A stretch of 64,000 nucleotides of DNA, from contig CP141150.1 of NCBI GenBank assembly GCA_035235625.1, forward strand, positions 4,588,001 to 4,652,000. The letters are read 5' to 3'. This DNA comes from Saururus chinensis. Lineage: Eukaryota > Streptophyta > Magnoliopsida > Piperales > Saururaceae. Under the pieces are notes generated by a model, which was given only the letters and a program-made list of their open reading frames with translations, had not been told where the DNA came from and made no database searches. Shown piece by piece: positions 48,029 through 59,477 of this stretch (positions are counted from its first letter, which is position 1; every line of letters starts with the position of its first letter). The position numbers and the translations under genes were made by a program.

Positions 48029-49050
48029 TGTAACACCCCGCAATTTCAACGTTTTAAAATTTAAATGTTTTGGCCCATTAGCGAGTTTTAAAGCCCAATA
48101 ATAATTTTTAAAAAAATTGAACCATTTTGAGCTTGATTTATTTGGAGAAGCTTTAAGGTATTTGATAGTACTCGGAGAGGCGAACGTATCGAGCCTAAGA
48201 ACACATCAATCAGACACAAGGAGAATAGGCTATGGCCTCAGTAAGCGTGTCATAGGTAACCCACTTTCTTTTAGTAAGTAAACATGTCATTGCATCACCT
48301 TTTTTTGAAAGGTTCATCAATACGAGTCTAACGGTACCAAAAACGCATTATTCTAAGTTCGGGGTAGGGAGTTACAGTCGTTTGAAGTTTTAATTTTTAT
48401 TTTGTGCATTAGCCAGAGCTGACACATTGGCTTACACAAATGCGGCAGTGCAAACTAGCCTACAGGCTCATCAGATGCGTAACACGTGTCACATATCCGG
48501 TGGGCTATTTTGCTTATAAAAGGGGAGGGAAGGGGGAGGTCCAACTCACCTCATTCCCTTCCTCTTCTTTCTTTGTGACCTATGCCCATTCTTAAACTTT
48601 AAATGCCCATTTTTAAGCCTTTTCTCGCCCGATTTTCTCTATTTAAAAATCATTCCTACCTAATTTGAGGGTGCCCAAAGTTGTGAGAGTTTTCATTTTC
48701 CAAGTTAGCCTATCTAAAAGGTGGGAATGACCTGGGGCAAGAAGAAGCCCTGTTCCCCACTCCTGGGTCAGAAGCAAAGACTGCCCTGACACTAGGGGAG
48801 GTTTGCTCGCCTCACTTGAGCTGGACGAAGAGACTATCCTAGCACTAAAGGAGGTTCTGCCCGCCTCACTTGAGCCGGACGAGGAGATTATCTTAGCATG
48901 AGAGGAGGTTCCGCCCACCGCTCCTAAGTCCACGAATGTGACAAGGATCTGACTGCTGGCCGTTATTCTAGAACGAAAGGTAGGTGGTTTTAAGCTCTAT
49001 ATCCGTGCTATGGCTAGGCATTCTATTTCATAATTTATTCGACTCTTACA
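48029..49050 (+). mobile_element. LTR, family A copy 2, 3' end lost
   Basis: Begins TGTAACACCCCGC and is collinear with the element at 16,959: cgagttttaaagcccaataat, agcctaagaacacat, ggctatggcctcagtaagc. TATA (TATAAAAGGGG) is at 48,515. Diverged 55-60 bp units with gaggttctgcccgcc are at 48,770-48,920. It runs into the CACTA element near 49,050. Confidence 0.6.
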
Positions 49051-49054
49051 ATTT

Positions 49055-50100
49055 TTTTAAGAGAGGGAGGGAGGGAGGGAGGGGAGAGAGGAGAGAAAGA
49101 GAGGAGTGGAGAGAGATGAGAGATTATTTTTAACAATTATTTTTATAAAAAATTATATTAGCGACGCATATACTTATGCGTAGTATATGCGTCGCTACTA
49201 ACTCTACATATTAGCGAATCATATGTGTATGCGTTGCTAATATCATATTGTATTAGTGATATATTCATGCATACATCGTTAATACTCTACGTTAGTAGCG
49301 ACACATATGGTATGTGTCGTTAAGGGCAATTTTTTTATTAAAAAAATAAATTAAAAGAGATAGAGAGAGTATGTGAGGAGAGAGGGGGAGAGAGGAAGGG
49401 AGAGAGAGAGATGGGAGAGAGAGAGAGGAGGGGAGTGGGAGAGAGAGAGAGAGGCCTCTCTCTCCCTTGCTCTCTCTTCGCTCTCTCCCCTCCTCCCTCT
49501 CTCTCCTCTCTCTCCCCTCATCTCTCTCTCCTCTCTCCCCTCCTCTCTCTCCCTCCTCTCTCCTCCCTCTCTCTCCCTTCCCCCTCTCTCCCCTCTTTCC
49601 CCTCTCTCTCTCTCTTCCTTCCTCTCTCCCCTAGTATATGGTATGCGTCGCCAATACACTATAATATTAGCGACGCATATACGTATGTGTTGCTAATATG
49701 CATAGTTAGTAGCGATGCATAAGAATAGGCGTCACTAATACATTTTTTAAAAATAAATTGTTAAAAATAATCTCTCCTCTCTCTTCCTCTCTCTCTCTCC
49801 CCTCTATCTCCTCTCTCTCTCTCTCCTCTCCCTCCCTCCCTCTCTCTCTCGCCCTTCCTCCCCTCTCTCCACACTCTCTCTCTCGCCTGTCTCCTCACAC
49901 ACACTCTCTCTCTCTTCGCCTCTCTCCCTCTCCCCTCTCTCCTCACACACACTCTCTCTCTTCCCCTCTCTCCTCTCACACTCTCTCTCTTCCCCTCTCT
50001 CCTCCCTCCCTCCTTTCTCACTCTTTTTTATCTCTCCTCTCTTCTCTCTCTCTCTCTTCCCTTCTCTCCTTTCCCTCCTTCCTTTCTCTCTCTCTTCAGT
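49055..50100. repeat. Purine/pyrimidine microsatellites
   Basis: GA-rich runs at 49,063-49,120 and 49,355-49,455, CT-rich runs at 49,455-49,632 and 49,775-50,095. Long open frames across them are composition artefacts. They lie between the subterminal repeats of the CACTA element. Confidence 0.9.
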
Positions 50101-50274
50101 CTTTGTCTTTTAATATAAATTATATCTTAAAAATAATAAGAAAATTTTTAAAATAAAATATTTTATATTTAAAAAGTGCAAGTTTAATCTATTATTGGCA
50201 CTGTCTTTTATTAAAAATTTAATATTTATTTATTATTTACAAAAATAGTCAATATTGAAGAAAATATATTATAG

Positions 50275-50560
50275 GGAAAATTATTTAAATAATAATTTAA
50301 AAAAATATTTACCAAATCGAACCACTTTGGGAAATATTTTCCAAAGTGGTGTTGGTTTTCGCCACGTAGATGTCAGCCAAGTACTGACGCCTATGTGGCT
50401 TTTTTTTTTAAATTTTAATTAATTTTGTCCTTTAGAACAACGAAATCAACTTAAAGTTAATTTCATCGTTCTAAAGGATGAAACTGGGTTAACTTTAACC
50501 CGGTTTCATCCTTTAGAAGTACGAAAATCAGCCTAAGGATTTCATATTAATTATTTAAAA
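50275..50560 (+). repeat. CACTA inner cassette, left copy
   Basis: Contains attatttaaataat, then accactttgg and ccaaagtggt inverted, then paired tttcatc.tttag/ctaaaggatgaaa blocks. The inverted relative is at 58,210-58,490. Confidence 0.6.
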
Positions 50561-50584
50561 AAAAACTACGTGGAGATGAGTTGT

Positions 50585-50880
50585 ACGTGATAAAATTTGC
50601 ATGTGCACTCTTGCTGCATGCACACTCTCGCCGGCATGCTGGGGAGACGAGGCTGGACCTACAAGGTGGCCTCCCGTTCTCAATCCACCGCCATGCCCAG
50701 GAGGAGAGGTAAATCTCGCTCAGCAATTCTCCGCCTCCCATTTCCATGAGGTGCTATGGCCCCACTTTGTGCTCGTCCTTGGTGGTTTCGTGTTTGAAGC
50801 CATTGGAGTCCAGGATGGGAGTTCTGTTGGAATTGTCTAAGGGATTCAGAGTCGTCTTCTTCCTCGTCCTGGTATGTGGT
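50585..50880. other. GC-rich cargo segment, unidentified
   Basis: The GC content jumps relative to the flanks. An open frame (50,601-50,840) includes LWPHFVLVLGGFVFEAIGVQ, which I do not recognise. It may be a captured gene fragment between the left cassette and LTR B4. Confidence 0.35.
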
Positions 50881-52857
50881 TGTAACGACTCATTTTTTTT
50901 AATTACACCTAACCTGAAAGGTTAGGCCTAATTCGATAATTTTGGGATAAATTTTAAAGGTTTTTAATGGTTTTAACCTCTATAATTGAGTAGAGCTCGA
51001 AGAAACAAGCGTAACAATTCGAAGAACGGGCAAAATGGAGGTCGGGACCAGAAGTTATGATATTTGAGAAACGTGCATTATAGGTGGGACCCACATGGAA
51101 AGAGCACAAGTTACTGCTTTTAGTGGGTTAGTATCGAAGGGCTCTTCGATACGAGTCCAACGGTACAAAGAACGCGCGAATCTAAATCTAGGGTAGGAAG
51201 TTACACGCGTTTGAAGGATTTCTTTAAAAAAAAGGGAAAAAGAAAAGAAAAGCGCGACGCGCGCGACGGATGCGCGATCGTGGCGCATGTAACGCGCTGC
51301 CGCGATGCGCAGTCGCCGCGTGCGTCACGCACGGGCGACGCGCCACTAGCGCGGCGCGAGAAAATGGTGGGCGTCGCCATTTCTGGTGGTGCCACGTTTT
51401 CGTGCAGTGCGGCACCACAATTTCGCGGTGCCGCGGTTTATTCCGGCGGCTCGAGCTATAAATGACCCATTTCTGCAGATTTTCAGAACAGAAACTTCTC
51501 CTCCCCTGTTTCTGACTGTTCTGAGGCCGATTAAGGCCGTTCAAGACCTGTTTCCTACTAAATCAAGTGTGCTCTAATCAATGGAGTGGTCCGTTCTTCG
51601 AGTTGGAGACCGTATGATGAGGAAACGCCTCATGACAAAGAGAGGCTCTACTCGTTACCTTCAAACATCGACCAACTTCCTTTTCTTTGTTTCTGGCCAT
51701 CCTAACTCCGATTTAGTTGATTCAAGAGGCGTTCTTGACTAAATCGAAGGTATTCTACTCGATGGAGGGTTCCATTTTCTGAGCTGACAATTTTATAAGG
51801 AGGAAATACCTTGAGATTAAGCGAGGCCCTGTCCGAACACCGAAACAAGAAAAAGAGACCCAGAGTAAGACGGGGTTCTGTCCGTAGATACCAATACCGT
51901 ACAAGTTATGATGGAAGTAAGCATTTATGATCTTCCATTGTAATTATAGAATAACATGTGCTAAGTTATGATGTGTGTTATGCTACGATTTATATGTGTT
52001 GTTGTGCTATGTGCCTATATGTCATGTTGTGTGTCTACATGTCATGTTGTGTGCCTATATGCCATGATGTGTGCTCATATGTCATGATGTATACTTATAT
52101 GCCTTGATGTATGCTTATATGCCATGATGTGTACTTATATGCCATGATGTGTGCCTATATGCCATGATGTGTGCTCATATGCCATGATGTATACTTATAT
52201 GCCATGATGTATGCTCATATGCCATGATGTGTGCTCATATGCCATGATGTGTGTTGTCTTGCTCTAGGGTAGAACGAGATGTGTGATGTGTGTGTCCGGT
52301 CTCGGCTCAGTGATAGAGCGAGCCGGGTGATGTGCTCAGTCTAGACTTAGTAATAGGGGTGAGACAAGTGTATGTGATTTCGATCCCGCTCTGTGGTAGA
52401 GCGAGATGTACGATTACGTTAGTTTGTTAACTTCCTCTTGACTTCGATATATGATGAGTTTTTGTATACTTCCGATTAAATATTCGGAGATACATATATT
52501 ATACGTATATAATTTTGTGATGTTTGTTGTATGTAGTAGCCAGTAGGCAGAACTACATTCGGATCCGATCGTGTTGGAATAATATCTAATACGTACGTAG
52601 GCAACCAACGGCAAAGCAATGTTGGCCCGATCTAAATCATTATAAATATATGTGTTATTCTGTTTTACATGCAACGAACTATGAAGCTTCGTTATGTGTA
52701 AATGCTCGTTACAACCTAAGTCTACGTACGGAGAAGCCTTAAAGCTTCGTAGTACATAGACGAATGTTGTACCTCTCATGCACATATATTAATTTTTGGC
52801 TCAAAGAAAAAAAAAATTTATTATTAATTTTGTGGGCCCGGCCTGGGTCAGGTAAAC
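50881..52857 (+). mobile_element. LTR, family B copy 4, in the CACTA element
   Basis: Begins TGTAACGACTCA and runs collinear with the inverted B2: ccaacggtacaaagaacgcg, CpG-rich U3 (51,250-51,440), TATA CTATAAAT at 51,456, tandem segments, the 20-bp minisatellite and gcaaccaacggcaaagcaatgttgg. The 3' end after ggcctgggtcaggt is eroded, and no matching target duplication (GTGGT expected) was found. LTR C2 begins directly after it. Confidence 0.75.
52021..52252 (+). repeat. 20-bp minisatellite in LTR B4
   Basis: Nearly twelve exact-length 20-bp units of the type gccatgatgtgtgctcatat. The inverted relative B2 has only about four (18,360-18,430), so copy number changed after insertion or between source copies. 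Confidence 0.9.
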
Positions 52858-52862
52858 ATTGT

Positions 52863-55800
52863 TGTAAGGACCCTCATCTTTAAACCGGTTTTGGTTTTCT
52901 TTAATTATTGATTATCGTGAGATTTACGTGTTTTCTGATCTTATTCGATGATTTTGTAAATAAATAGAGTTTGTGATGGTTTTAACCAAAATTAACTTCA
53001 ATATTAGTGGTTTTAAGTGATTTTAAACCAAATGTGAATTTTTAAGATTTTTCGGAATTTTCACTATTTTCCCAAAAATTAGGGTTTTGGCGGGACCCCT
53101 GTGGGCCCCACGGTCAAAAATTTTATTTTTATGTCAAATGACCCTAGACATATACTTAAGGTCACACAAAAATTTTCAGAATTTTATTAGGCTTAAATTG
53201 TGCTTAAATTTGCAAAATACCCACTTTTAGCCTACTTTTCATATTTACACCCCAAAACTTACCTTTGCCTACCCCAACCCTTACTATAAAAGGGCAAACC
53301 TGAGCCATTTCCATTTTTGGGAATAGGCTAAGGAAGGAGGTCTGGCCTAATCCCCACTTAGGCCCGAATTAGAAGCCGATTAAGGTAAGCTTGCTCTAAT
53401 TAAGCACTAATCCATGGCTTTTCTCTTAATTTCTTCTAAATCTACCATTTTCCCCTTGATTCAATTCGTTTTTGACCATCAAAAGCTACTGATTTGTGTT
53501 TTACTACAAACCCTAACTTTTAAAATTCGATTTTTACTACCAACAAGCCCTAGATCTAAGATTCAATTAAGGATTTCTTAAGTAAATCGATTTCTATTGG
53601 TGTTTGATTCAAACTCATTGTGTTTTCAAGGATTTCAAGAAGGGTGACTCTTCAATCCGAGCTTAATCAAGTGCTGAGGTAATGGGTCTTGAAATCTCTG
53701 TTTATCCATGGTAAAACTCTTCATTTTTGGCTTATTTCGAAATGGTTTGCTTGATTTAGTGTGTTAATGGTAAGATTAGAAAATGGAATTATTTAATCCC
53801 GATTTCTTAGGGTTTTGCATTATTATGGTTTGGTTTGATATTCGGAAGTCAAGGAGGACTTTTGATGATGATTAGGGTGCTAGATGTGGATTTGAAGTGT
53901 TATCTATGGTGTCTCGGTTTGATTTTGCGAAAGGAAGAAGATGGCGTTACTGCCGTGTTGGCGATCGATCGGCCTTGCGGGCGATCGATCGGCTGAACTG
54001 AAAATTTGAAAATTTTGCGTGTAACCGATCGAACGGCCTGAATGGCGATCGATCGGCTACACAGGAAATTGTATGTTGTGTGTATAATGCCTATTTTGAT
54101 GATTCCACTTTGGCTTGCCAATTTTATATGAATGTGGAGTGTTTTAAGCTATGTAAGGCTCTTTGGAAATGCATGCTATTGAGTTTATGGAGTTGAGATA
54201 TATGCTTAGTGATGGTGGAATGACTTATATTTTGTGGCATGATGTTGGAATCGTTATTTTGAAATTATGAATAGTTGTTTCCCTTTGGTTGAGCATATTT
54301 CAGTAGGACTACAATCATTGTTGAATGATTTGTCATGATAAATTGTGATTAATGGTGTGTGAATGTTGGTGAATGCCATGACTCAATGATGAAATGAGTG
54401 ATGTTATAGGTGTTTAGCCTTTGTGGTTGAGTTTTGAATTTAACGATGATTTCAACGATTCTTCTACTATGATTTCCGCTGGAATTCATGTTTAGGTAGA
54501 AATTCACATGTGTAGTGTGGTGGTGAGTTGATTTTCAAGCATGTTAATATGCATCATGTGAAAGGCTTCTACTAGTTACACACACACACATGTGGGGGTT
54601 AAATGATGATGTTGAAGCTTAATATCGTGATTATGAATGATGCATTAGGGGCTGGTGAGAGCACTTATCATGATTAGGATTCATGTATGCTTTGCCCACG
54701 CATGTACCATGCTGCACGCCTTATGAAAATGGATTTCTAATTGAGGCTTCATCGTGATTAATCGAATTTGACCGATTGGATGCAATGTGATGGAATTGCG
54801 TGCCGGGTTTATCGGTCGTGGATTAATCGCAAGTTGATTGGTCCGAAAGGACATATTTTGATTTGAAGTTCCTGTGTGGAACGATTTGGAGTTCCTGTGT
54901 GGAACGAGTGCACTCCCCGGGTTGAGTCTTGTTTAATGGAATGATGTGGGGACGAGTTGTGTACTTGTCTTGCGGATACGTGAGAATATCATTATGTGTG
55001 TCATCTGGACCCTGAGAATCCAGTGTGGTATGCCGTGTGCACCCCGCTACCACGTGTTCTAGGGTTCTCTGTGTGAGAACTCGGGCTCTTCCCTCCGCGG
55101 GAGATGTCCACTGGGCGAACACCGCTCTAGATTCTACGTGTGAGAATGGGACATCCTTGGCCAGGATTGTCCAGGGCGGCGGTATTAGGGATTGAGAACC
55201 CCGATCTTTCTTGAATTCTTGTGTAGAATTTTGTACCATGACACGCCTTCGTGGCCTTGTCTATGCTCCCGTCTGTGTGACGTCAATGTGTGATTACTCC
55301 TTGATGGAGGTTGATTGTGATAACATTATGCATGTGGGAATATGTATGTTAGAGATACATCCATGCATGTTGATATTGATGTTATGCATGTGGAATATGT
55401 ATGTTAGAGATACATCCATGCATGTTGATATTGATGTTATGCATGTGGAATATGTATGTTAGAGATACATCCATGCATGTTGATTTTGATGTTATGCATG
55501 TGGAATATGTATGTTAGAGATACATCCATGCATATTGATGTTGATGTTATGCATGTGGAATATGTATGTTAGAGATACATCCATGCGGGATTGGTTATGA
55601 TGTGAATGCATGTGGGAATATGTATGCTAGAGATACATCCATGCAGGTTGAATTATGCATTTTTATGCAGTGTTAAGTGATATGAATGTGTGATCAGAAA
55701 GTGATGCACCGTGTAAATCTTTGATCTGAAACGATCTCATTTCTAAGCTATCGTATTTTCTACGTTGACAGTGATATTAAAACCATTGCTGAGTGTTAAA

Positions 55801-56281
55801 ACTCACCCCTCTTTTGTGTTTTGATTTGGGGCTGCGTGGTGCGACACGCAGACGGACGGATTGCCTTTTGAGGAAAGGTCAGAGGTAGCTTGGGTGTGAT
55901 GATGGAGATCGTTGCGTGACTTATCATCGTTTCTTTCATGCTTTATGTTCGAACCTTTGTGTAGGGTTCTTGTTGTGGTTTTTATGTCACATGTTACAGT
56001 TATGTTTGCTTATGACTTATTTTGAGCCGGTGTGGGCTTTACTTAACTAAGTTTGTGGGTTTGAGATTGTTGTTTACTTCGTGTTAAGCAACACTTTTTT
56101 TTTCCCTTTTATTTACTCTTGCTCAAAGGATTGTGCGCACTCCGTGTTGCTGTTAATTGTCTGTGGTTAGGGATTAAGTCTTCCGCTAGAATCGTTTCTC
56201 AATTTCACTTCGTCGCCCCCGCGCACTTGACCGGCCCTTGGACCGGGTTCGGCTCGGGTCGGGCATGGCCGGGGCGTGACA
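52863..56281 (+). mobile_element. Solo LTR, family C copy 2 (3419 bp)
   Basis: Begins TGTAAGGACCC and ends GGGGCGTGACA, with target duplication ATTGT at 52,858-52,862 and 56,282-56,286. TATA (TATAAAAGGG) is at 53,285. It is collinear with C1 over its full length, including ggcctaatccccacttaggccc, the CGATCGAT module (53,961-54,064), the minisatellite and the identical cgtcgcccccgcgcacttga tail. It has no internal domain. Confidence 0.9.
55325..55645 (+). repeat. 55-bp tandem repeat in LTR C2
   Basis: Six units, landmark atatgtatg at 55,340, 55,395, 55,450, 55,505, 55,560 and 55,619. Each holds ATGTATgttagagATACAT, a 6-bp inverted repeat around a 7-bp centre, the same core as in C1. Confidence 0.88.
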
Positions 56282-56286
56282 ATTGT

Positions 56287-56531
56287 CCCGGCCCGGCTGC
56301 CCCTATTTCTTATGTGGCTGCCCTGTTTCTTTAGCTTCTGGACGACTGTATTCGGGACGGAAAACCAACACCATAGCCGACCCAGCGGGACCGTGAGTCA
56401 TCCACTTTGGGGCACGTCGGAGAGCATGGTGCGGATTGACGTCCCTGCCGGGGCTCTAACGACGGCAGTGGAGTCAAAGGAGAAGACAGACTAGATCTCT
56501 GGCCAGAGCTCAGCCATCGCATTGTAAATGT
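56287..56531. other. GC-rich cargo segment, unidentified
   Basis: Lies between LTR C2 and the zinc-finger relic. The minus strand can be read STAVVRAPAGTSIRTMLSDV with nearby stops; I do not recognise it. It may be part of the captured gene's 3' side or another captured piece. Confidence 0.3.
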
Positions 56532-58206
56532 CTAGGAAGCAGAACATACGCTCCGGGGACTTCTTGCACTTGTGGCCACCAACTCGGCGTAGGCGACGTT
56601 GTCGGACGAGGATGAACCCATTAAACTTCGTTTATGCATGGTTTCGGGTGGGAACATGGGGTGATTGTTATTCACAGGGGAGACAACGGCATGGATGCTG
56701 GTCAATCCACCACCACCTAGATCACGGGCACTCAGGCTGCGCATTTGTTGCTGCTTCTCACGTTGTGCAAGGGCAGCAACCCTTGAGCTCATTGGAGAGA
56801 TGGGTTCCATGCACCGAGGAGACATTCTCCCCGGGGACGAGAGCCCAAATGAAGCTTGCAAGAAAGAGTGTTCATCAACAGTCTTGGGAGAAAACAAACG
56901 TGTGTTGATGGGGGAGAGCATGCTCTGCTGCTGCTGCTGAAATTGGCTAAGGATTGCCGACTTGTGCGATGGGGAGAACACATTCCCAGCTTGATCAGAG
57001 TAACGGGGTGATGATGAGATCTCAGCAGTAAATAGCTCATCCAGGTTCGATGGAGTGAGAGTAGACGATCGAACTGCTCTATTGTTTGTGGCCACAGAAC
57101 CAAGTCAGGGTTGGGAAGAGAAGCAGTTGAAATCATTCATGGCAGCATCAAAATCAGGCATCATGGAGAAATCTTCAGGTGGGATGTCCCGGGCGTTGAG
57201 CGACGACCTCAGGCGACTTGACTGAAAATTGCTCCCGAGCAGATGCAGAGTAGGCACACTTGGTTGTGGCCAGTTACCATGACTGGAGTGTGGCATCCCA
57301 TTGGTGCCTGATGGTGACATTGGGGGTGTGAATGGCGAAGGTGACATGGCAGAAATTGATGAAGGTGACCTTGGTAGGAGGCCCATTGCAGCAGCGGCCG
57401 AAGCTGAAGAAGATGACCGGGGTGAGGGAACTGCAGAGTCCGTGGAGACGTACAGTGGGTGAAGCTCCTCAATGGTGTGGGCAAAGAAGCAGACCCGGCA
57501 CATGCAGCCGGTGCCGTCCTTGCAGAGGCGGGTCCGGTACTGGATGGTGTCCGGTGGCATCTAGTGCGGCCGGGTCCGCCCCAGCAGCTAGCAGCACCCA
57601 CACAGCCTCGACAGCATGGACAGAACTTCCAGACGCTGCACAGTGGAGAGCCGTGCTCCTGTCCAGCACACGGGAATGGTTGACGTCAACAGTAGGGACA
57701 ACAGCGAGGATTAATTTCATCACGTCGAGGCTGCTGTAGGTGGCAGCTACCATGAGGGGCGTACGCTGCTCCAATACCATTCCCCTAGCAGGACCTCCAG
57801 TTCCGCCTCGGTGATGGGCACACCAGATGCCCGCCTCGTCCACCACAGACGGGTCGCGGTCAAGCGCTTGTCTAAAAGCTTCCACATCGTTATCCGCAGC
57901 GAGTTCGAGGAGGCTGGAGAAGGAGTCATCCGTCTCAACAGAGAGATGGCGAAGGTCACTATTCATCATCTCCCTACTTCTCGTTCTTTCGGCTTCTTCC
58001 TCTTCACGACGAGGCGGAGATGGCGACAACGGGGACGATAACAAGGACAGTGACGGCGGAGGCGACGAGTAGTCTGCATGCGCCTTTTCTGAAGTCAGGG
58101 CAGGGACACAGCTATAGTGGTATTTGCGAGGGTCCCGGCGCCGGGCGTTCTCGCCGGGGTGGATGAAAGGTAGTTGGGTCATGATCCACGATCCGAACCC
58201 ATGCAT
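56532..58206 (-). pseudogene. Scrambled copy of an ankyrin/tandem-CCCH zinc-finger gene
   Basis: The family order is ankyrin repeats, then first CCCH motif, second CCCH motif and C-terminal region. Here the minus strand reads first a piece of the first CCCH region (FIHPGENARRRDPRKYHYSC, about 58,160-58,100), then the N-terminus and ankyrin region (LSVETDDSFSSLLELAADND, RTPLMVAATYSSLDVMKLIL, STALHCAASGSSVHAVEAVW). It jumps from the ankyrin end straight to the second CCCH (YRTRLCKDGTGCMCRVCFFA, in another frame near 57,540), then the C-terminal region (AVPSPRSSSSASA, SNLDELFTAEISSSPRYSDQ, SSRVAALAQREKQQQMRSLS). There is one in-frame stop (TGA near 57,105) and one frameshift. The family binds RNA and acts in stress responses. 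This copy cannot encode it. It sits inside the CACTA element. Confidence 0.85.
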
Positions 58207-58209
58207 AGA

Positions 58210-58490
58210 TTTCGTCGTTTAAACCGACGAAATCAAGTCTAACATTCTAAACGACGAAATCGGGTTACAGAATTCAATATAACCCGATTTCGTCGTTTAA
58301 AACGACCCAAAATTAACTTATCCTTAATTTTATCCTTTTAAAAAATAAAATTATAATTTTTTTTTTAAAAAAAGTTATACAGCCATTAGCTGCTTGGTTG
58401 GTGCCTGCATGGTAAAAAGAAGCACTATTTTAGAAAATATTTTTCAAAGTGGTCCAAATCGGTAATTATTTTTTTTAATATTATTTAAAT
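58210..58490 (-). repeat. CACTA inner cassette, right copy
   Basis: Paired tttcgtcgttta / aaacgacgaaat blocks, then ttttagaaaatatttttcaaagtgg and attatttaaat. It is an inverted counterpart of 50,275-50,560, with diverged sequence. Confidence 0.6.
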
Positions 58491-58559
58491 AAATTTCTCT
58501 ATATTATATTAAAAAAAATTATTTCAAATCTTTTTAATATTTATTAATAAAAATTAATT

Positions 58560-58990
58560 AATAAAGATATTAGCGACAATTGTTTACAAGTGTCGCTATT
58601 ATCAATGCTATTTGCGACGCTTATTAGTTCTAAATTTTTAATTTCTTATTTTAAATTAATAACTATCAGTGACGTTTTTTCACAAGTGTCACTATTGTTA
58701 AAACTATTAACGACACTTAAGAAAAGCGTTGCTACTAGTTTAAATTTTTAAAATATTTTTTTTATTACATATATCTTTTAGTAATGCTTGTTTAAAGCGT
58801 AGCTAATAACATAACTATTAGTGACACATAATATAAATTATTACTAATATGATTATTATTAGCGACGCTTTATATTATGCGTCATAATATAAAGCATCGC
58901 TAATAGTATTTTTTGCATCACTTTTTTATGTGTCACAATTAGTAATTTTTAGCTACGCTTGTTTTTGCTTCGCTAATAAAAGCATTGCTA
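58560..58990. repeat. CACTA subterminal repeats
   Basis: About a dozen short direct and inverted copies of ttagcgacgctt / aagcgtcgctaa, diverged. In CACTA elements such repeats are transposase binding sites (family knowledge). Confidence 0.7.
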
Positions 58991-59011
58991 ATAGTACATC
59001 TTGTTGTAGTG

Positions 59012-59472
59012 AAATAAAATGCTACCATATTTTTTATTCAACCTTATCCTTTACAATTGTACTACTTACCACTGCCAGCGGCCGCCACGAGTCGTGATCA
59101 TCTAGTGAACCTTCACCAACATAGCAGCTGATGAAAGTTTGTTGGTCGTGTTTTACCCAAAATGTATGTTGTACATATTGACGAATAACAGTGTTACAAA
59201 AATTAAATTTTACATGAAACTTGTATGCTAAGATGTGTGCCGTCGAGAGTGATCTGTAATATACAAACTTTCATGGCCACTACGCTGGTGAAGGTTGATC
59301 ACAAGAACAAGTGTACGTACCATATCTTGACTATACCCCTAGCAGACAAGGCCACTTTGGCTATGTCCAAAATTATGATAGGCAGCCATGACTATGCAGC
59401 TAGAGGTCTTTCTGCTCTAGCCATGGCGATAGAGCTCCGACTACCGTCCGGCCATGGCTAGAGTTGTAGCAA
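59012..59472. other. Intergenic DNA, no gene seen
   Basis: An open frame at 59,225-59,461 has no family resemblance. ggccatggctagag (59,450) is repeated in part on the far side of the next LTR. Confidence 0.4.
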
Positions 59473-59477
59473 CATAT

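Larger units (their letters stand above)
49050..59011. mobile_element. CACTA transposon carrying gene fragments, invaded by two LTRs
   Basis: The right end at 59,011 reads, on the minus strand, CACTACAACAAG, the CACTA terminal signature. The adjoining 58,560-58,990 has many short subterminal repeats of the tagcgacgc type. The left side (49,150-49,330 and 49,640-49,740) has the same tagcgacgc repeats in the opposite arrangement. Inner cassettes at 50,275-50,560 and 58,210-58,490 are inverted copies of each other. A left CACTA terminus was not seen; the nearest candidate is the decayed ctcttacaatttt near 49,050. Removing the LTRs (50,881-56,281) leaves about 4.5 kb. No transposase was found, so it is non-autonomous. 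Confidence 0.65.

Noticed and set aside
49351..50156. Long open frames rich in Ser/Leu or Arg/Glu over the CT/GA tracts
   Set aside because: They are translations of simple repeats and open in several frames and on both strands; there is no gene signal.
55325..55645. Regular repeats that look like a CRISPR array
   Set aside because: The units are near-identical along their whole length with no variable spacers, and they sit in a plant LTR. It is a minisatellite.
57332..58072. Plus-strand open frames opposite the zinc-finger relic
   Set aside because: They are antisense shadows of the GC-rich captured sequence with no family match.
59225..59461. 78-codon open frame
   Set aside because: No recognisable domain, no splice or codon signal, and it lies in repeat-rich DNA.
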